Shown one piece after another: positions 35,949 through 45,505 of a stretch of 64,000 nt of DNA. The position numbers were made by a program, and so were the translations under genes. Within the stretch, counting starts at the first letter, position 1; every line of letters begins with the position of its first letter. Below the pieces are notes generated by a model. That model was given only the letters and a program-made list of their open reading frames with translations. It ran no database searches and was not told the DNA's origin. This DNA is from Janibacter endophyticus (lineage in GTDB: Bacteria; Actinomycetota; Actinomycetes; Actinomycetales; Dermatophilaceae): positions 744,001 to 808,000 of the forward strand of contig NZ_JAFEJG010000004.1 in assembly GCF_016888335.1 (NCBI RefSeq), read 5' to 3'.

Positions 35949-36395
35949 ATGACCGATCCGCTGGGCGACCTCGTCCGGGCGCGGGGGCTCCGGCTGACGG
36001 AGCCGCGCCGGCGGGTCCTCGCCGTCCTCGCGAGGGGCGAGCACATGACCCCCGAGGTGCTCACCCATCTTGTGAGCCGCGACGGGGGGCGCGAGCTGCC
36101 GCCCTCGACGATCTACCGGACCCTTCAGTCCCTCGAGGACGTCGAGATCGTCACGCACACGCACCTCGACCACGGCCCGGCCACCTACCACCTGGCGCGC
36201 CCGCACCGACACCTCCACCTCGTGTGCCGAGGGTGCAAGAGCGTGCTCGAGATGCCGACGGAGGCCGCGGACGGGCTCGTCGCGCAGGTCCTTGCCGACT
36301 CCGGCTTCCGGGCCGACCCGACCCACATGGCGATCCACGGGCACTGTGCCCGGTGCGCCGACCCAGACCTGACCACCGACCGAGGAGACCGATGA
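35949..36395 (+). CDS. Fur-family metalloregulator
   Basis: 148 aa. A winged helix (LTEPRRRVLAVLARGEHMT, PSTIYRTLQSLEDVEIV) is followed by the dimer and metal domain HRHLHLVCRGC...HCARC, with two CxxC pairs for structural zinc and His residues for the sensing metal. Family members sense iron, zinc or peroxide; the sequence does not say which. Its stop overlaps the ygfZ ATG (ATGA). The message is leaderless by the TAGATT box. Confidence 0.88.
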   Translation: MTDPLGDLVRARGLRLTEPRRRVLAVLARGEHMTPEVLTHLVSRDGGRELPPSTIYRTLQSLEDVEIVTHTHLDHGPATYHLARPHRHLHLVCRGCKSVLEMPTEAADGLVAQVLADSGFRADPTHMAIHGHCARCADPDLTTDRGDR

Positions 36396-37420
36396 CCCAC
36401 CCCAGCCCCCTGCTGTCCGCCCCCGGCGCCGTCCCGGGCGACGGCCGCGACGCAGCCGTCGCCGCTCACTACGGCGACCCGATGCGGGAGCAGCGCCTCC
36501 TCGTCGAGGGCCTCGCCGCGGTCGACCTCGGCCACCGGGGGGTCATCACCGTCTCAGGCCGTGACCGGCTGTCCTGGTTGCACTCCCTCACGACCCAGCA
36601 GCTCACCGGTCTCGCGCCGCGCACGTCGGCGCAGAGCCTCATCCTCAGCCCCAAGGGGCATGTCGAGCACGACCTGCACGTTGTCGACGACGGCGAGCAG
36701 ACGTGGATCACCGTCGAGCCCGGCACGCACGAGGCGGTCGTCTCCTGGCTGGACTCCATGCGGTTCATGCTCGACGTGGCCGTGACGGACCGCACCGGCG
36801 AGCATGTCGTCATCGGAGAGGCGGGCTCGCGCGAGAGCGTCGACGGCGAGCCGCTCGCGTGGGTCGACCCGTGGCCCGGGCCGGTCGGCGACACCTTCGA
36901 GTACGGCCCGCCCACGGCCGAGCACCCGGGCCGGACCTGGCGGACCCGCGAGGTGATCGTCCCGGCGGCCGACGTGGTGGCGGCGGTCGGCGACCGGCAG
37001 CTCGCGGGGCTGTGGGCCTGGGAGGCGCTGCGGGTGGCGGCGTGGCGGCCCCGCCTGGGCGCGGAGACCGACCACCGGACCATCCCGCACGAGGTCGACT
37101 GGCTGCGCAGCGCCGTCCACCTCCAGAAGGGGTGCTACCGCGGGCAGGAGACGGTGGCCCGGGTGAAGAACCTCGGCCGTCCGCCGCGGCGTCTCGTCGC
37201 CCTGCACCTCGACGGGTCGGGCCACGTCATCCCGCAGGCCGGCGAGCCGGTCCGCCTGGGGGACAAGGCGGTCGGACACCTCACCTCTGTCGCCCGTCAT
37301 CACGAGGACGGGCCGATCGCGCTCGCCCTCGTCAAGCGCAGCACCGACCCCGAGGCGACCCTCACGGCCGGTGAGGGCGTCGGCGTCGCCGCGGCGCAGA
37401 CGGTGATCGTCGCCCCCTGA
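36392..37420 (+). CDS. ygfZ: YgfZ/GcvT-like folate-binding protein
   Basis: 342 aa. The fold resembles glycine cleavage T protein, and the YgfZ signature KGCYRGQE is present near residue 247, with the conserved Cys. In other bacteria YgfZ helps maintain Fe-S enzymes in a folate-dependent way. ATG 36392 has a good site (CGAGGAG) and overlaps the Fur-family stop, so a metal regulator and an Fe-S factor are co-expressed. Confidence 0.9.
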   Translation: MTHPSPLLSAPGAVPGDGRDAAVAAHYGDPMREQRLLVEGLAAVDLGHRGVITVSGRDRLSWLHSLTTQQLTGLAPRTSAQSLILSPKGHVEHDLHVVDDGEQTWITVEPGTHEAVVSWLDSMRFMLDVAVTDRTGEHVVIGEAGSRESVDGEPLAWVDPWPGPVGDTFEYGPPTAEHPGRTWRTREVIVPAADVVAAVGDRQLAGLWAWEALRVAAWRPRLGAETDHRTIPHEVDWLRSAVHLQKGCYRGQETVARVKNLGRPPRRLVALHLDGSGHVIPQAGEPVRLGDKAVGHLTSVARHHEDGPIALALVKRSTDPEATLTAGEGVGVAAAQTVIVAP

Positions 37421-37427
37421 TCGTCGG

Positions 37428-37472
37428 TGCGTCCGCCACCGTGGGCGTGGGTGCCCCACGGTGGCGGACGCA
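37428..37472 (+). terminator. strong hairpin after ygfZ
   Basis: 18 bp of perfect stem (37428-37445 with 37455-37472) and a 9-nt loop begin 7 bp after the ygfZ stop. No T-run follows. Confidence 0.85.
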
Positions 37473-37515
37473 GGGAGGGCGAAGGGGTGAGCCGCGACAC
37501 ATCTGCGCGCTTCGG

Positions 37516-37546
37516 TTTGCAGTGTGCTAACTAAAGCAAGCATAAT
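37516..37546 (+). promoter_or_regulatory. AT-rich promoter of the XRE regulator gene
   Basis: TTGCAG (37517-37522), an 18-bp spacer and CATAAT (37541-37546). The spacer holds TGCT-AACTAA-AGCA (37526-37539), a dyad that could be an operator. The stretch 37513-37553 is far more AT-rich than its surroundings. ATG 37553 follows 6 nt after the -10, so this message may also be leaderless. Confidence 0.6.
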
Positions 37547-37552
37547 GAGGAC

Positions 37553-38122
37553 ATGACGCGGAATCCCTTGGGCGACCTGAGCAACGGGCTCGGTGAGTAC
37601 CTCCGCGAGCAGCGGGTCAGCGCACGCCTGTCGGTGCGCCAGCTGAGCGAGCTCGCCGGGATCTCCAACCCCTACCTCTCCCAGATCGAGCGCGGGCTCA
37701 AGCGGCCGAGCGCCGAGATCCTCCAGCAGATCGCCAAGGGCCTGTCCATCAGCGCCGAGACGCTCTACGTCCAGGCCGGCCTGCTCGACCCCGACGAGGA
37801 CGAACCGAGCCAGCGACCCACGGCCCGCGAGGCCATCGCCGCCGACCTGCGCCTCACGAGTCGTCAGAAGCAGACGCTCATCGACATCTACGACTCTTTC
37901 GTCGGATCGCCCGGGACGACCTCTCCGGACCTGCCCGGACCGCTCGAGGCAGCGGGTCCCCCTTCGCTCCCCGAGGAGCCGGCGCCGACGAAGCCCGCCC
38001 GCAAGACCACCCCGAAGGCCACGAAGGCCACCCCCAAGACCGCGGCCGGCCCCACGAAGGCCACGAAGAAGGCCGCGACCCGGCGCGCAGCGCGGCGCGC
38101 CCCATCGACCAAGCAGTCCTGA
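37553..38122 (+). CDS. XRE-family regulator with histone-like basic tail
   Basis: 189 aa. Residues 10-75 form a Cro/C1 helix-turn-helix (LSVRQLSELAGISNPYLSQIERG, split at 26-48; LQQIAKGLSISAETLY). A short helical middle follows, then a ~55-residue tail of Lys, Ala, Thr and Pro (KATKATPKTAAGPTKATKK) like histone H1. In mycobacteria an XRE regulator lies next to hbhA, the same order as here. The tail may add non-specific DNA binding; this is inference. Confidence 0.88.
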   Translation: MTRNPLGDLSNGLGEYLREQRVSARLSVRQLSELAGISNPYLSQIERGLKRPSAEILQQIAKGLSISAETLYVQAGLLDPDEDEPSQRPTAREAIAADLRLTSRQKQTLIDIYDSFVGSPGTTSPDLPGPLEAAGPPSLPEEPAPTKPARKTTPKATKATPKTAAGPTKATKKAATRRAARRAPSTKQS

Positions 38123-38143
38123 CCCATCAGAAGGAGAATCACC

Positions 38144-38764
38144 ATGGCAGTCACCGCCACCGTCAAGAAGGTCGTCATCGACTCCCCCTACGCCGCCATC
38201 GGCGCCACCGACCTCGCCGTCGAGCGCGTCCGCACCGCCGGCACCCAGATCGACGCCCTGCGCGCCGAGGTGGCCCCCACCAAGGTCCAGGCCCGTCTCG
38301 CCGGTGCCCCGGCCGCTGCCCAGAAGACCTACGGCGAGCTCGCCACCCGTGGTGAGAAGCTCGTCGAGCGGGTCCGCAAGCAGAAGGCGACGCAGGACCT
38401 CGTCGGCCAGGCCAAGGCCACCCTCGCCCTCGGCAAGGGCCTCGTCACCACCGCCCGCAAGACGGTCGACGACGTCGAGCGCACCGCCAAGGCCACGCTG
38501 ACCACGACCCGCAAGGAGGCCGTCAAGGCCGCCGAGGCCGTCGTCGAGTCCGTCGACGTCACGGTCGACACCGACAAGGCCACCCAGGCCGTCAAGAGCT
38601 CCGCCAAGCGGACCCGTACCGCCGCGAAGCGCACGACCACCACGGCCAAGAAGGGTGCCGCCCGCACCACGACCGCCGCGAAGTCGACGACGACGGCCGC
38701 CCGCACGACGGCTGCGAAGGCCACCAAGGCCGCCGAGAAGGCTGCCGAGAAGGTCGGCGACTGA
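38144..38764 (+). CDS. hbhA: HbhA-like protein with coiled coil and Lys/Ala/Thr-rich tail
   Basis: 206 aa. The N-terminus is like heparin-binding hemagglutinin (DSPYAAIGATDLAVERVR, TYGELATRGEKLVERVR), with a long amphipathic coiled coil to about 130. The tail, from about 148, consists of repeats such as KRTTTTAKKGAARTTTAAK. The mycobacterial protein binds sulfated sugars and DNA through this tail and is also found at lipid inclusions. The tail resembles that of the preceding regulator. ATG 38144 has a strong AAGGAGA site. The gene symbol is by synteny and overall form. Confidence 0.75.
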   Translation: MAVTATVKKVVIDSPYAAIGATDLAVERVRTAGTQIDALRAEVAPTKVQARLAGAPAAAQKTYGELATRGEKLVERVRKQKATQDLVGQAKATLALGKGLVTTARKTVDDVERTAKATLTTTRKEAVKAAEAVVESVDVTVDTDKATQAVKSSAKRTRTAAKRTTTTAKKGAARTTTAAKSTTTAARTTAAKATKAAEKAAEKVGD

Positions 38765-38795
38765 TCACCGCAGCCCGGCGTTATCGTCAGGGATC

Positions 38796-39776
38796 GTGAC
38801 CTCCACGACGACTGACAGCGCAGCGCTCGACGAGGCCCCCGTGCTGGTCCATGTGACCCGCGGGGGTCTCGTCGAGTCCGCCCACCACGGCCGCGTGGCC
38901 GGGACGTCCGCGACGGGGGAGACCCTCCTCGAGCGGGGCGACGTCTCCGCGCCGGTCTACCCGCGCTCGACCCTCAAGCCGGTCCAGTCGCTGGCGATGG
39001 TGCGCCACGGCCTCGACATCGCCCCGCCGCTGCTCGCCACGGTCTGCTCGAGCCACTCCGGCGAGCAGCGCCACCTCGACGCGGTGGTCGAGATCCTCGC
39101 CTCGGTCGGCCTCGGCGTCGACGCCCTGCAGAACACGCCGGCCCTCCCGCTCGGTGAGCTCGAGCACGCCCGTTGGCTCGCCGCCGGCCGCGCCCCCGAG
39201 CCGATCGCCCAGGACTGCTCCGGCAAGCACGCCGGGATGCTCGCCACCTGCGTCGTCAACGGCTGGTCGACGCACGACTACCTCGACCCCACGCACCCCG
39301 TGCAGGTCGCCATCGCCGTCACCGTGGCGGCCGAGGTCGGCCCCGTCGCGACGACGAGCGTCGACGGCTGTGGGGCGCCGCTCCCGGCCGTCCCGCTCGA
39401 CGGGCTGGCTCGTGCCTTCGGCCGGCTCGCCTGCGCGCCCGCCGGGACGCCCGAGCACCGGGTCGCCCAGGCGATGCGGTCTCACCCCGAGATGGTCGGC
39501 GGCGAGGACCGGGAGGTCACGACCCTCATGGCCGGCACCCCCGGGCTCGTCGCCAAGGACGGCGCCGAGTCGGTCTTCGCCGCCGGCTCGGCCGACGGCG
39601 TCGGGGTGGCCGTGAAGATCAGCGACGGCGCCCCCTTCGCCCGGGCCCGGACGGCCGTCCTCGCCACCGCCCTGCTCCGCCTCGGGGTCGAGTCCGAGGC
39701 CACCCGGTCGCTGTCCACGTCACCGACGCTCGGCCACGGGCGCCCGGTGGGCGTCGTCCGCGTCGTCGGGTTCTGA
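38796..39776 (+). CDS. asparaginase (plant/Rhizobium type II family)
   Basis: 326 aa of the AsnA-II family (PF06089 type): [59 protein letters not shown] and [13 protein letters not shown], with a serine/cysteine-rich core. The predicted reaction is hydrolysis of L-asparagine to aspartate and ammonia. The GTG start at 38796 has TATCGT (38782-38787) 8 nt upstream. It is 10 bp before dtd, likely one operon. Confidence 0.88.
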   Translation: MTSTTTDSAALDEAPVLVHVTRGGLVESAHHGRVAGTSATGETLLERGDVSAPVYPRSTLKPVQSLAMVRHGLDIAPPLLATVCSSHSGEQRHLDAVVEILASVGLGVDALQNTPALPLGELEHARWLAAGRAPEPIAQDCSGKHAGMLATCVVNGWSTHDYLDPTHPVQVAIAVTVAAEVGPVATTSVDGCGAPLPAVPLDGLARAFGRLACAPAGTPEHRVAQAMRSHPEMVGGEDREVTTLMAGTPGLVAKDGAESVFAAGSADGVGVAVKISDGAPFARARTAVLATALLRLGVESEATRSLSTSPTLGHGRPVGVVRVVGF

Positions 39777-39786
39777 GGAGGCTGAC

Positions 39787-40245
39787 GTGCGCACGGTGCT
39801 GCAGCGGGTCAGCTCGGCCCAGGTGGTCGTGGACGGCGAGGTCGTCGGGGCGATCGGCCCGGGCCTCGTCGCCCTCGTCGGGGTCACCCACGACGACGGC
39901 CCGGCCGAGGTCGCGACCACGGCCCGCAAGATCGCCGGGCTGAGGCTCTTCCCTCCGGGGGACGAAGGGGGTGAGCGCTCGGTCCTCGAGGTCGGCGGGG
40001 AGGTGCTCGTCGTGTCCCAGTTCACCCTGTACGCGGACGTGCGCAAGGGCCGCCGGCCGTCGTGGAACGCCGCGGCCCCGGGCCCGGTGGCCGAGCCACT
40101 CGTCCACGCCGTCGCCGAGGCGCTCCGGGCCGACGGGGTGGGCGTGGCGACCGGTCGTTTCGGCGCGGACATGGAGGTGACGATCGTCGGCGACGGCCCG
40201 GTGACAATCGTCCTCGACGTGCCCGCCGTAGGCTCACTCGCATGA
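39787..40245 (+). CDS. dtd: D-aminoacyl-tRNA deacylase
   Basis: 152 aa, standard size. It has [21 protein letters not shown] (residues 1-21, split by the Ser-rich turn), the conserved [15 protein letters not shown] and the [10 protein letters not shown] motif that forms the cross-subunit proline-type site. It removes D-amino acids wrongly attached to tRNA. GTG 39787 has GAGGAG upstream. Its stop overlaps the next ATG. Confidence 0.95.
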   Translation: MRTVLQRVSSAQVVVDGEVVGAIGPGLVALVGVTHDDGPAEVATTARKIAGLRLFPPGDEGGERSVLEVGGEVLVVSQFTLYADVRKGRRPSWNAAAPGPVAEPLVHAVAEALRADGVGVATGRFGADMEVTIVGDGPVTIVLDVPAVGSLA

Positions 40246-40553
40246 GCGTCATCGCGAACATCCAGCAGCTCATCGTCCTCGTCCTCGGGGCGATCGCCGT
40301 CGGGGTGGAGCTCTACGCGCTTGTCCACGCGGCGACGCAGCGCGCCGACGCCTTCGTCGCGGCCGGCAAGCTGACCAAGCCGGTCTGGCTCGGGATCCTC
40401 GCCGTGGGCCTGCTCCTCGGCATCGCGTCCTTCGGCGGGCTGGGGCTGCTCGGTCTCCTCGGCGTCGTCGCCGCCGGTGTGTACCTCGCCGACGTCAAGC
40501 CGGCGATCGCCCAGGTGCTGGGGCGCAGCAACGACAACCGCTGGGGGCGCTAG
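40242..40553 (+). CDS. DUF2516 family membrane protein
   Basis: 103 aa with about three membrane segments ([34 protein letters not shown] and a third at about 67-85) and a short charged tail ending RSNDNRWGR, a pattern I associate with DUF2516 in actinobacteria. Function unknown. It overlaps dtd by ATGA, yet also has its own TAGGCT (40229-40234) 7 nt before ATG, inside dtd, so it may be read both ways. Its stop shares CTAG with the convergent methyltransferase stop. Confidence 0.75.
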   Translation: MSVIANIQQLIVLVLGAIAVGVELYALVHAATQRADAFVAAGKLTKPVWLGILAVGLLLGIASFGGLGLLGLLGVVAAGVYLADVKPAIAQVLGRSNDNRWGR

Positions 40554-41344
40554 GCGGGGGCGACGGGCTCCCACTCGACGGTGAGCTCGCCGAGCCGCCA
40601 CCGCCGGGCGTCGCCGACGACCGGCCACCGCGAGGCGAGCCGGCCGAAGGCCTCGACCGCGTGCGCCCGCGCGCCGTACGTCGCCCACCCCGCGGTCCGC
40701 GCCCACGCGTCGTCGAGGTCCCGCAGCAGCTCGTGCACCCCTTCGCCCGGGACGTTGCGGTGGATGAGCGCCTTGGGCAGCCGCTCCGCGACGACCGACG
40801 GGGGAGTGGCGTCGAGATCGAGGTCCCGCAGCCGCCAGGACAGGGTGAGCGTCTGCGGCGCGATGGCGTCGAGGACGACCCAGGCGCCGAGCCGGCCCAG
40901 CTCGCTGCACGTCCCGTCGACGACGATGCCGTCCTCGTCGAGGGCGTCCTGGAGGGAGCGCCAGGCAGCCGCGACCTCGGACTCGTCGTACTGGCGCAGG
41001 ACGTTGAAGGCCCGGACGACCCGCGCCGGGGGCGTGGGCACCTCGAAGCCGCCGAGGACGAAGCGCAGCCCCGGGCGGGTCAGGGGCCGGGCTGCCTCCA
41101 CCCTTTCGGGATCGATCTCCACCCCGACGACGTCGAGGTCGGGGCGCACCGTGGCGAGACGGTCGGCCCACTCCCGCGTGGTGGTCCCGACCCGGCCGTA
41201 GCCGAGGTCGACCATGACGGGCGGGTCGTCACCGCGCAGGATCCGCGCCGACTGGGTCCCGACGAGCCACCGGTCGGCCCGTCTGAGCCGGTTGGGCGCG
41301 GTCGTGCCCCGGGTCGAGGATCCGACCGGGCGTTGACTGGGCAC
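40550..41344 (-). CDS. class I SAM-dependent methyltransferase-like protein
   Basis: 264 aa. The Rossmann-type start is [21 protein letters not shown], followed by [34 protein letters not shown] and [10 protein letters not shown]. The glycine motif is unusual ([10 protein letters not shown]). The substrate is unknown. The GTG start at 41344 has TACAGT (41356-41351) 6 nt upstream, within the 22-bp palindrome shared with the divergent gene. Confidence 0.78.
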   Translation of the reverse strand: MPSQRPVGSSTRGTTAPNRLRRADRWLVGTQSARILRGDDPPVMVDLGYGRVGTTTREWADRLATVRPDLDVVGVEIDPERVEAARPLTRPGLRFVLGGFEVPTPPARVVRAFNVLRQYDESEVAAAWRSLQDALDEDGIVVDGTCSELGRLGAWVVLDAIAPQTLTLSWRLRDLDLDATPPSVVAERLPKALIHRNVPGEGVHELLRDLDDAWARTAGWATYGARAHAVEAFGRLASRWPVVGDARRWRLGELTVEWEPVAPA

Positions 41345-41350
41345 CGGCCC

Positions 41351-41372
41351 ACTGTAGGTCGCGGCCTACAGT
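41351..41372. promoter_or_regulatory. palindromic divergent promoter with mirrored TACAGT boxes
   Basis: A 22-bp dyad: ACTGTAGG (41351-41358) mirrors CCTACAGT (41365-41372) around TCGCGG. The outer hexamers are the -10 boxes (TACAGT) of the two divergent genes, each exactly 6 nt from its GTG start (41344 and 41379). A dimeric regulator here would cover both start sites. Confidence 0.7.
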
Positions 41373-41378
41373 GGGGCG

Positions 41379-42158
41379 GTGCGGATGAGGGAGCGACGGG
41401 TCAGCTGGAGCATGCTCGCGCTCGTCGCCTCGCTCACCGGGGCAGCGCTCATCGGCGCCATGACCTGGATCCCGCCGCTCATCGGCCGGGACAGCGGGGT
41501 GCTCGCGGTGACACCCGGTCTGCTCACCGTCGCCGACGGTGCGGGAGGGGTGGTCACCCTCGGCGAGGGTCGCGCCGTGGCCCTCGGCCCCTCGGGGATG
41601 CAGGTCACCCACGGCACCGACATCCTCTACCGCACCGTGCGGGGAGGATCGCCGGTCAGCGCGCTCAGGGGCTCGTACGACGCGGACGACCGCCGCGAGC
41701 GCGTCGACCAGGTGCTCTCCGACCTCACCGTCACCCGACTGACGATCACGCCGGGCGTCGCCCGGTACGACGGGGTCCTGCGCGACAGGGACGACCGCCT
41801 TCCGATGACGCTGACGGTCACCTTCGACGGGGGCTGGGTGCGGGTCGACGTCGAGGCGCCCGGCGCCGACGCCGTCGTGCTGCACGGCGCCGAGGAGCTC
41901 GGTGCCTGGGGGTACGACCCGGTGCTGCCGGACCAGCTCCTCGCGGGCGAGGCCTGGTGGATCGCCGAGGGTATCGACCGGGCGACCCCGGCCCTGACGA
42001 GCCAGCGCCGGACCGACCAGGCCGTCGGGCCGACGGGGGTGGCCCGCGCCGTCGACCTGCGTCGCCGGGGCCACACCGACATCCACGCGTGGGGACCGAG
42101 CCTGGACCTCAGCGTCTCGAGCTCTGCCCGGCCGCTGCCCCCGGAGGAGAGCCCATGA
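41379..42158 (+). CDS. hypothetical membrane-anchored protein
   Basis: 259 aa, not recognised. After a basic start (MRMRERR) comes one hydrophobic segment ([18 protein letters not shown]), then a beta-rich domain with repeated turns ([19 protein letters not shown]) and no Cys lipobox, so it is probably a signal-anchored extracytoplasmic protein. The GTG start at 41379 is leaderless by TACAGT; an ATG two codons on is possible. It overlaps mshA by ATGA, linking it to mycothiol synthesis at least in expression. Confidence 0.7.
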   Translation: MRMRERRVSWSMLALVASLTGAALIGAMTWIPPLIGRDSGVLAVTPGLLTVADGAGGVVTLGEGRAVALGPSGMQVTHGTDILYRTVRGGSPVSALRGSYDADDRRERVDQVLSDLTVTRLTITPGVARYDGVLRDRDDRLPMTLTVTFDGGWVRVDVEAPGADAVVLHGAEELGAWGYDPVLPDQLLAGEAWWIAEGIDRATPALTSQRRTDQAVGPTGVARAVDLRRRGHTDIHAWGPSLDLSVSSSARPLPPEESP

Positions 42159-43420
42159 GCACCGTGCGTCGCGTGGCGATGATCAGCGTGCACACCTCGC
42201 CCCTCGCGCAGCCCGGCACCGGGGACGCGGGAGGGCTCAACGTGTACGTCGTCGAGACGGCCAAGGAGATGGCCCGACGCGGCATCGAGGTGGACATCTT
42301 CACGCGGCGCACCCGGGCCCTCGACGGCGACGTCGTCGAGCTGGCGCCGGGGGTGGACGTCCACCACGTCATTGCGGGCCCCTTCGAGGGGCTGGCGAAG
42401 GAGGACCTGCCGGGTCAGCTCTGCGCCTTCACGGCCGGCATCATGCGTGAGCTCGCGCTGCGTCACGAGGGCTACTACGACGTCGTCCACTCCCACTACT
42501 GGCTCTCCGGGCAGGTGGGCTGGCTCGCGGCGGAGCGATGGGGGGTGCCCCTCGTGCACACCATGCACACGATGGCGAAGGTCAAGAACGCCCATCGCGC
42601 CGAGGGCGACGCCCCTGAGCCGCCCGGCCGGGTCATCGGCGAGGAGCAGGTCGTCGAGATCGCCGACCGGCTCGTCGCCAACACCGAGACCGAGGCGCGC
42701 GAGCTCGTCGAGCTCTACGCGGCCGACCCGGGCAAGATCGCCGTCGTGCCCCCCGGGGTGGACCTTGCGACCTTCCGGCCCGGGGACCGGGCTCAGGCGC
42801 GTGCGCATCTCGGCCTGCCCGCCGACGCGGTCCTCCTGCTCTTCGTCGGGCGGATCCAGCCGCTCAAGGCACCGGACGTCCTCGTGCGGGCCGCGGCCGC
42901 GATGGCTGAGCAGCGCCCGGAGCTGAGGGAGCGCCTCGTCGTCGCCGTCCTCGGCGGTGCCTCCGGCAGCGGCCTCGCAGCACCGGACAGCCTGGCCCGC
43001 CTCGCCGACGACCTCGGGATCGCCGACCGGGTCCGGATCGCTCCGCCGGTCGAGCGCGGCGAGCTGACCCGGTGGTTCCAGGCGAGCGACCTCGTCGCCG
43101 TCCCCTCGCACAACGAGTCCTTCGGGCTCGTCGCGGTCGAGGCTGCGGCCAGCGGCGCGGTCGTCGTCGCGGCGGACCGAGGCGGCCTCCCCGCGGCCGT
43201 CGGCGACGGTGGCGTGCTCGTCGACGGGCACGACCCGCGCCTGTGGGCGAGCACGATGCTCGAGCTGCTCGACGACCCGCGGCGACGCTCGGCCCTCGCC
43301 GAGCGCGCCGTCGAGCGGGCGGCCGGCATGGGGTGGGTCCGCACCGCCGACACCCTCGTCGAGGTGTACGAGGATGCTGTCGACCGAGCGCGCGCACCCG
43401 AGCAGAGGAGAGAGGCATGA
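42155..43420 (+). CDS. mshA: D-inositol-3-phosphate glycosyltransferase
   Basis: 421 aa, GT-B fold (family GT4). The opening [20 protein letters not shown] and [15 protein letters not shown] are typical of MshA, followed by [13 protein letters not shown], the donor site [26 protein letters not shown] and [13 protein letters not shown]. It joins UDP-GlcNAc to inositol-3-phosphate, the first committed step of mycothiol. ATG 42155 has CGGAGGAG and overlaps the upstream stop. The mshA-ybjN-gpm order matches mycobacteria. Confidence 0.96.
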   Translation: MSTVRRVAMISVHTSPLAQPGTGDAGGLNVYVVETAKEMARRGIEVDIFTRRTRALDGDVVELAPGVDVHHVIAGPFEGLAKEDLPGQLCAFTAGIMRELALRHEGYYDVVHSHYWLSGQVGWLAAERWGVPLVHTMHTMAKVKNAHRAEGDAPEPPGRVIGEEQVVEIADRLVANTETEARELVELYAADPGKIAVVPPGVDLATFRPGDRAQARAHLGLPADAVLLLFVGRIQPLKAPDVLVRAAAAMAEQRPELRERLVVAVLGGASGSGLAAPDSLARLADDLGIADRVRIAPPVERGELTRWFQASDLVAVPSHNESFGLVAVEAAASGAVVVAADRGGLPAAVGDGGVLVDGHDPRLWASTMLELLDDPRRRSALAERAVERAAGMGWVRTADTLVEVYEDAVDRARAPEQRREA

Positions 43421-43959
43421 CCGAGCAGCTGCAGGAGCAGGTCCGCGCCGCCGTCGAGCAGCACCTCGAGACGGCCGAGCTCGAGTGGGAGCCGGGTGCT
43501 CGCGACGGCGAGTACGTCGTCACCCTCCCCGGGGAGAAGAAGCTCAAGACGGTGACCTCCCTCGTCGTCGGCGAGCACGCCCTGTCCGTCTCCGCGTTCG
43601 TCATCCGCAACCCCGACGAGCAGCACGAGCGGGTCTACCGGTACCTGCTGCGCCGCAACCTCAAGATGCCGTGGCTCGCCTACTCGATCGACGGCTCGGG
43701 CGACGTGTACGTCGGCGGGCGGATCCCCCTTCGCGCCGTCGACGAGGGGCTGCTCGACGGGCTCCTCGGCGTCGTCCTCGACGCCGCGGACAGTCCCTTC
43801 AACGAGCTGCTCGTGCTCGGCTTCATCAGCTCGATGCGCAAGGAGTGGGACTGGCGGGTCAAGAACGGCGAGTCGCTGCGCAACCTCGAGGCCTTCCGCT
43901 CGATCCTCGAGCGTCCCGGTGATGCATCTGACACCCCGCCCGAGGCGGACGCGCGCTGA
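43417..43959 (+). CDS. YbjN-domain protein
   Basis: 180 aa resembling the YbjN / type III chaperone-like fold: [54 protein letters not shown] and [12 protein letters not shown]. The role is unclear; such proteins are often helpers. Overlaps mshA by ATGA. Confidence 0.83.
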   Translation: MTEQLQEQVRAAVEQHLETAELEWEPGARDGEYVVTLPGEKKLKTVTSLVVGEHALSVSAFVIRNPDEQHERVYRYLLRRNLKMPWLAYSIDGSGDVYVGGRIPLRAVDEGLLDGLLGVVLDAADSPFNELLVLGFISSMRKEWDWRVKNGESLRNLEAFRSILERPGDASDTPPEADAR

Positions 43960-43972
43960 CTAGGCTGGAGGC

Positions 43973-44704
43973 ATGTCAACGCTGATCCTGCTGCGCCACG
44001 GCCGCTCCGACTGGAACGAGAAGAACCTCTTCACCGGATGGGTCGACGTCGACCTCATCGACCGGGGTCGCCAGGAGGCGCTCCGCGGTGGCGAGCTCAT
44101 CATGGAGTCGGGGATCCTCCCCGACGTCGTGCACACCTCGCTGCTCCGCCGCGCGATCACGACGGCCAACATCGCCCTCGACGCGTGCGACCGGCACTGG
44201 ATCCCCGTCCGCCGGGACTGGCGGCTCAACGAGCGCCACTACGGCGCGCTCCAGGGCCTCGACAAGGCGGCGACGCGTGACAAGTACGGCGACGAGCAGT
44301 TCATGCTGTGGCGCCGCTCCTTCGACACCCCGCCGCCGGCGATCGACGAGGACAACGAGTTCGCCCAGACCGGTGACCCGCGCTACGACGGCATCGAAAT
44401 CCCGCGCACCGAGTGCCTCAAGGACGTCATCGAGCGGCTCATGCCCTACTGGGAGGGCCCCATCCGTGAGGACCTCGCAGCCGGCCGCACCGTGCTCGTC
44501 GCGGCCCACGGCAACAGCCTGCGCGCCATGGTCAAGCACCTCGAGGGCATCAGCGACGACGACATCGCGGGGCTGAACATCCCGACCGGCCAGCCGCTCG
44601 TCTACGAGCTCGGCGAGGACTTCATGCCGACCGGACCGTCGCGCTACCTCGACCCCGAGGCCGCGGCCGCCGAGGCCGCAGCGGTGGCCAACCAGGGCAA
44701 GTAG
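43973..44704 (+). CDS. gpmA: 2,3-bisphosphoglycerate-dependent phosphoglycerate mutase
   Basis: 243 aa. [20 protein letters not shown] carries the phospho-accepting His, followed by [29 protein letters not shown] and [17 protein letters not shown] with the second His. Glycolysis/gluconeogenesis, 3-phosphoglycerate to 2-phosphoglycerate. ATG 43973 has TAGGCT (43961-43966) and a 6-nt gap that also reads GGAGGC, so it could be leaderless or use a very close site. Confidence 0.96.
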   Translation: MSTLILLRHGRSDWNEKNLFTGWVDVDLIDRGRQEALRGGELIMESGILPDVVHTSLLRRAITTANIALDACDRHWIPVRRDWRLNERHYGALQGLDKAATRDKYGDEQFMLWRRSFDTPPPAIDEDNEFAQTGDPRYDGIEIPRTECLKDVIERLMPYWEGPIREDLAAGRTVLVAAHGNSLRAMVKHLEGISDDDIAGLNIPTGQPLVYELGEDFMPTGPSRYLDPEAAAAEAAAVANQGK

Positions 44705-44732
44705 GCCGCGACCGGCCAGGCCACGACGCAGA

Positions 44733-44763
44733 GAGGGCGAAGGGGGATCCCCCCTTCGCCCTC
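44733..44763. terminator. bidirectional terminator between gpmA and phoU
   Basis: GAGGGCGAAGGGGG (44733-44746) pairs perfectly with 44750-44763 around a 3-nt loop, between convergent stops at 44704 and 44778. The arm includes the CGAAGGGG octamer. Confidence 0.85.
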
Positions 44764-44777
44764 CGTCGTCCAGCGGG

Positions 44778-45437
44778 TCAGTCGGTGAGGTCGACCGTGG
44801 GCTCCTCGCCGGTGACGAGGAAGCGCACCCGGTGGCCGATGGAGACGCCGTGGTCGCCGAAGCGCTCGTAGTAGCGGGCGAGCAGGGCCATGTCGACGGC
44901 CGACTCCGTGCCGTGCTGCCAGTGGCCGTCCACGAGCATGGCGTAGAGACGCCGGTGCAGCTCGTCGAGCTCGTCGTCGACCCGGTCGATGTCGTCGACC
45001 GCCTCGAGACCCTGCGTCAGCAGGCAGTCCTCAACCTTGACGACGATGCGCGCGCAGACCTCGGACATCTCGCGCACGACCGGGCGGACCTCCTCGGGCA
45101 CGGCGGGCTCGGGGTAGCGCAGGCGCGCGAGCTTGGCCACGTGCCGCGCGAGGTCGCCCATGCGCTCGAGGTCGGCGGACATGCGCATGGAGGTGACGAT
45201 CGTGCGCAGGTCGGTGGCGACCGGAGCCTGCCGGGCGAGCAGGTCGATCGCGTGGGCGTCGAGCTCGGCACGCTTGGCGTCGATGTCGCGGTCCTGGGCG
45301 ATGACGCGCTCGGCGAGCTGGACGTCGGCGTCGAGCAGGGCCGCGGTGGCGTCCGCGCAGGCCGACGAGACGAGGCGGGCGATGCTCACGAGGGCGGCGG
45401 TGATCTGGTTGAGCTCGTCGTGGAAGACAGTGCGCAT
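44778..45437 (-). CDS. phoU: phosphate signalling regulator PhoU
   Basis: 219 aa, two PhoU three-helix repeats: FHDELNQITAALVSIARLVS, DRDIDAKRAELDAHAIDLLAR and DLERMGDLARHVAKLARL in the first half, ARYYERFGDHGVSIGHRV in the second (the E/DRxGDH metal motif). It links Pst transport to the SenX3 kinase and represses signalling when phosphate is plentiful. ATG 45437 has GAAGGA upstream. It is divergent from senX3 over 169 bp carrying a PHO-like pair. Confidence 0.95.
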   Translation of the reverse strand: MRTVFHDELNQITAALVSIARLVSSACADATAALLDADVQLAERVIAQDRDIDAKRAELDAHAIDLLARQAPVATDLRTIVTSMRMSADLERMGDLARHVAKLARLRYPEPAVPEEVRPVVREMSEVCARIVVKVEDCLLTQGLEAVDDIDRVDDELDELHRRLYAMLVDGHWQHGTESAVDMALLARYYERFGDHGVSIGHRVRFLVTGEEPTVDLTD

Positions 45438-45505
45438 GGTGTCCTTCGGGGCGGGTGCGACGGACGCCGGGCATGGGCGACCAGCAACCCACTGTGCATG
45501 GGGTC

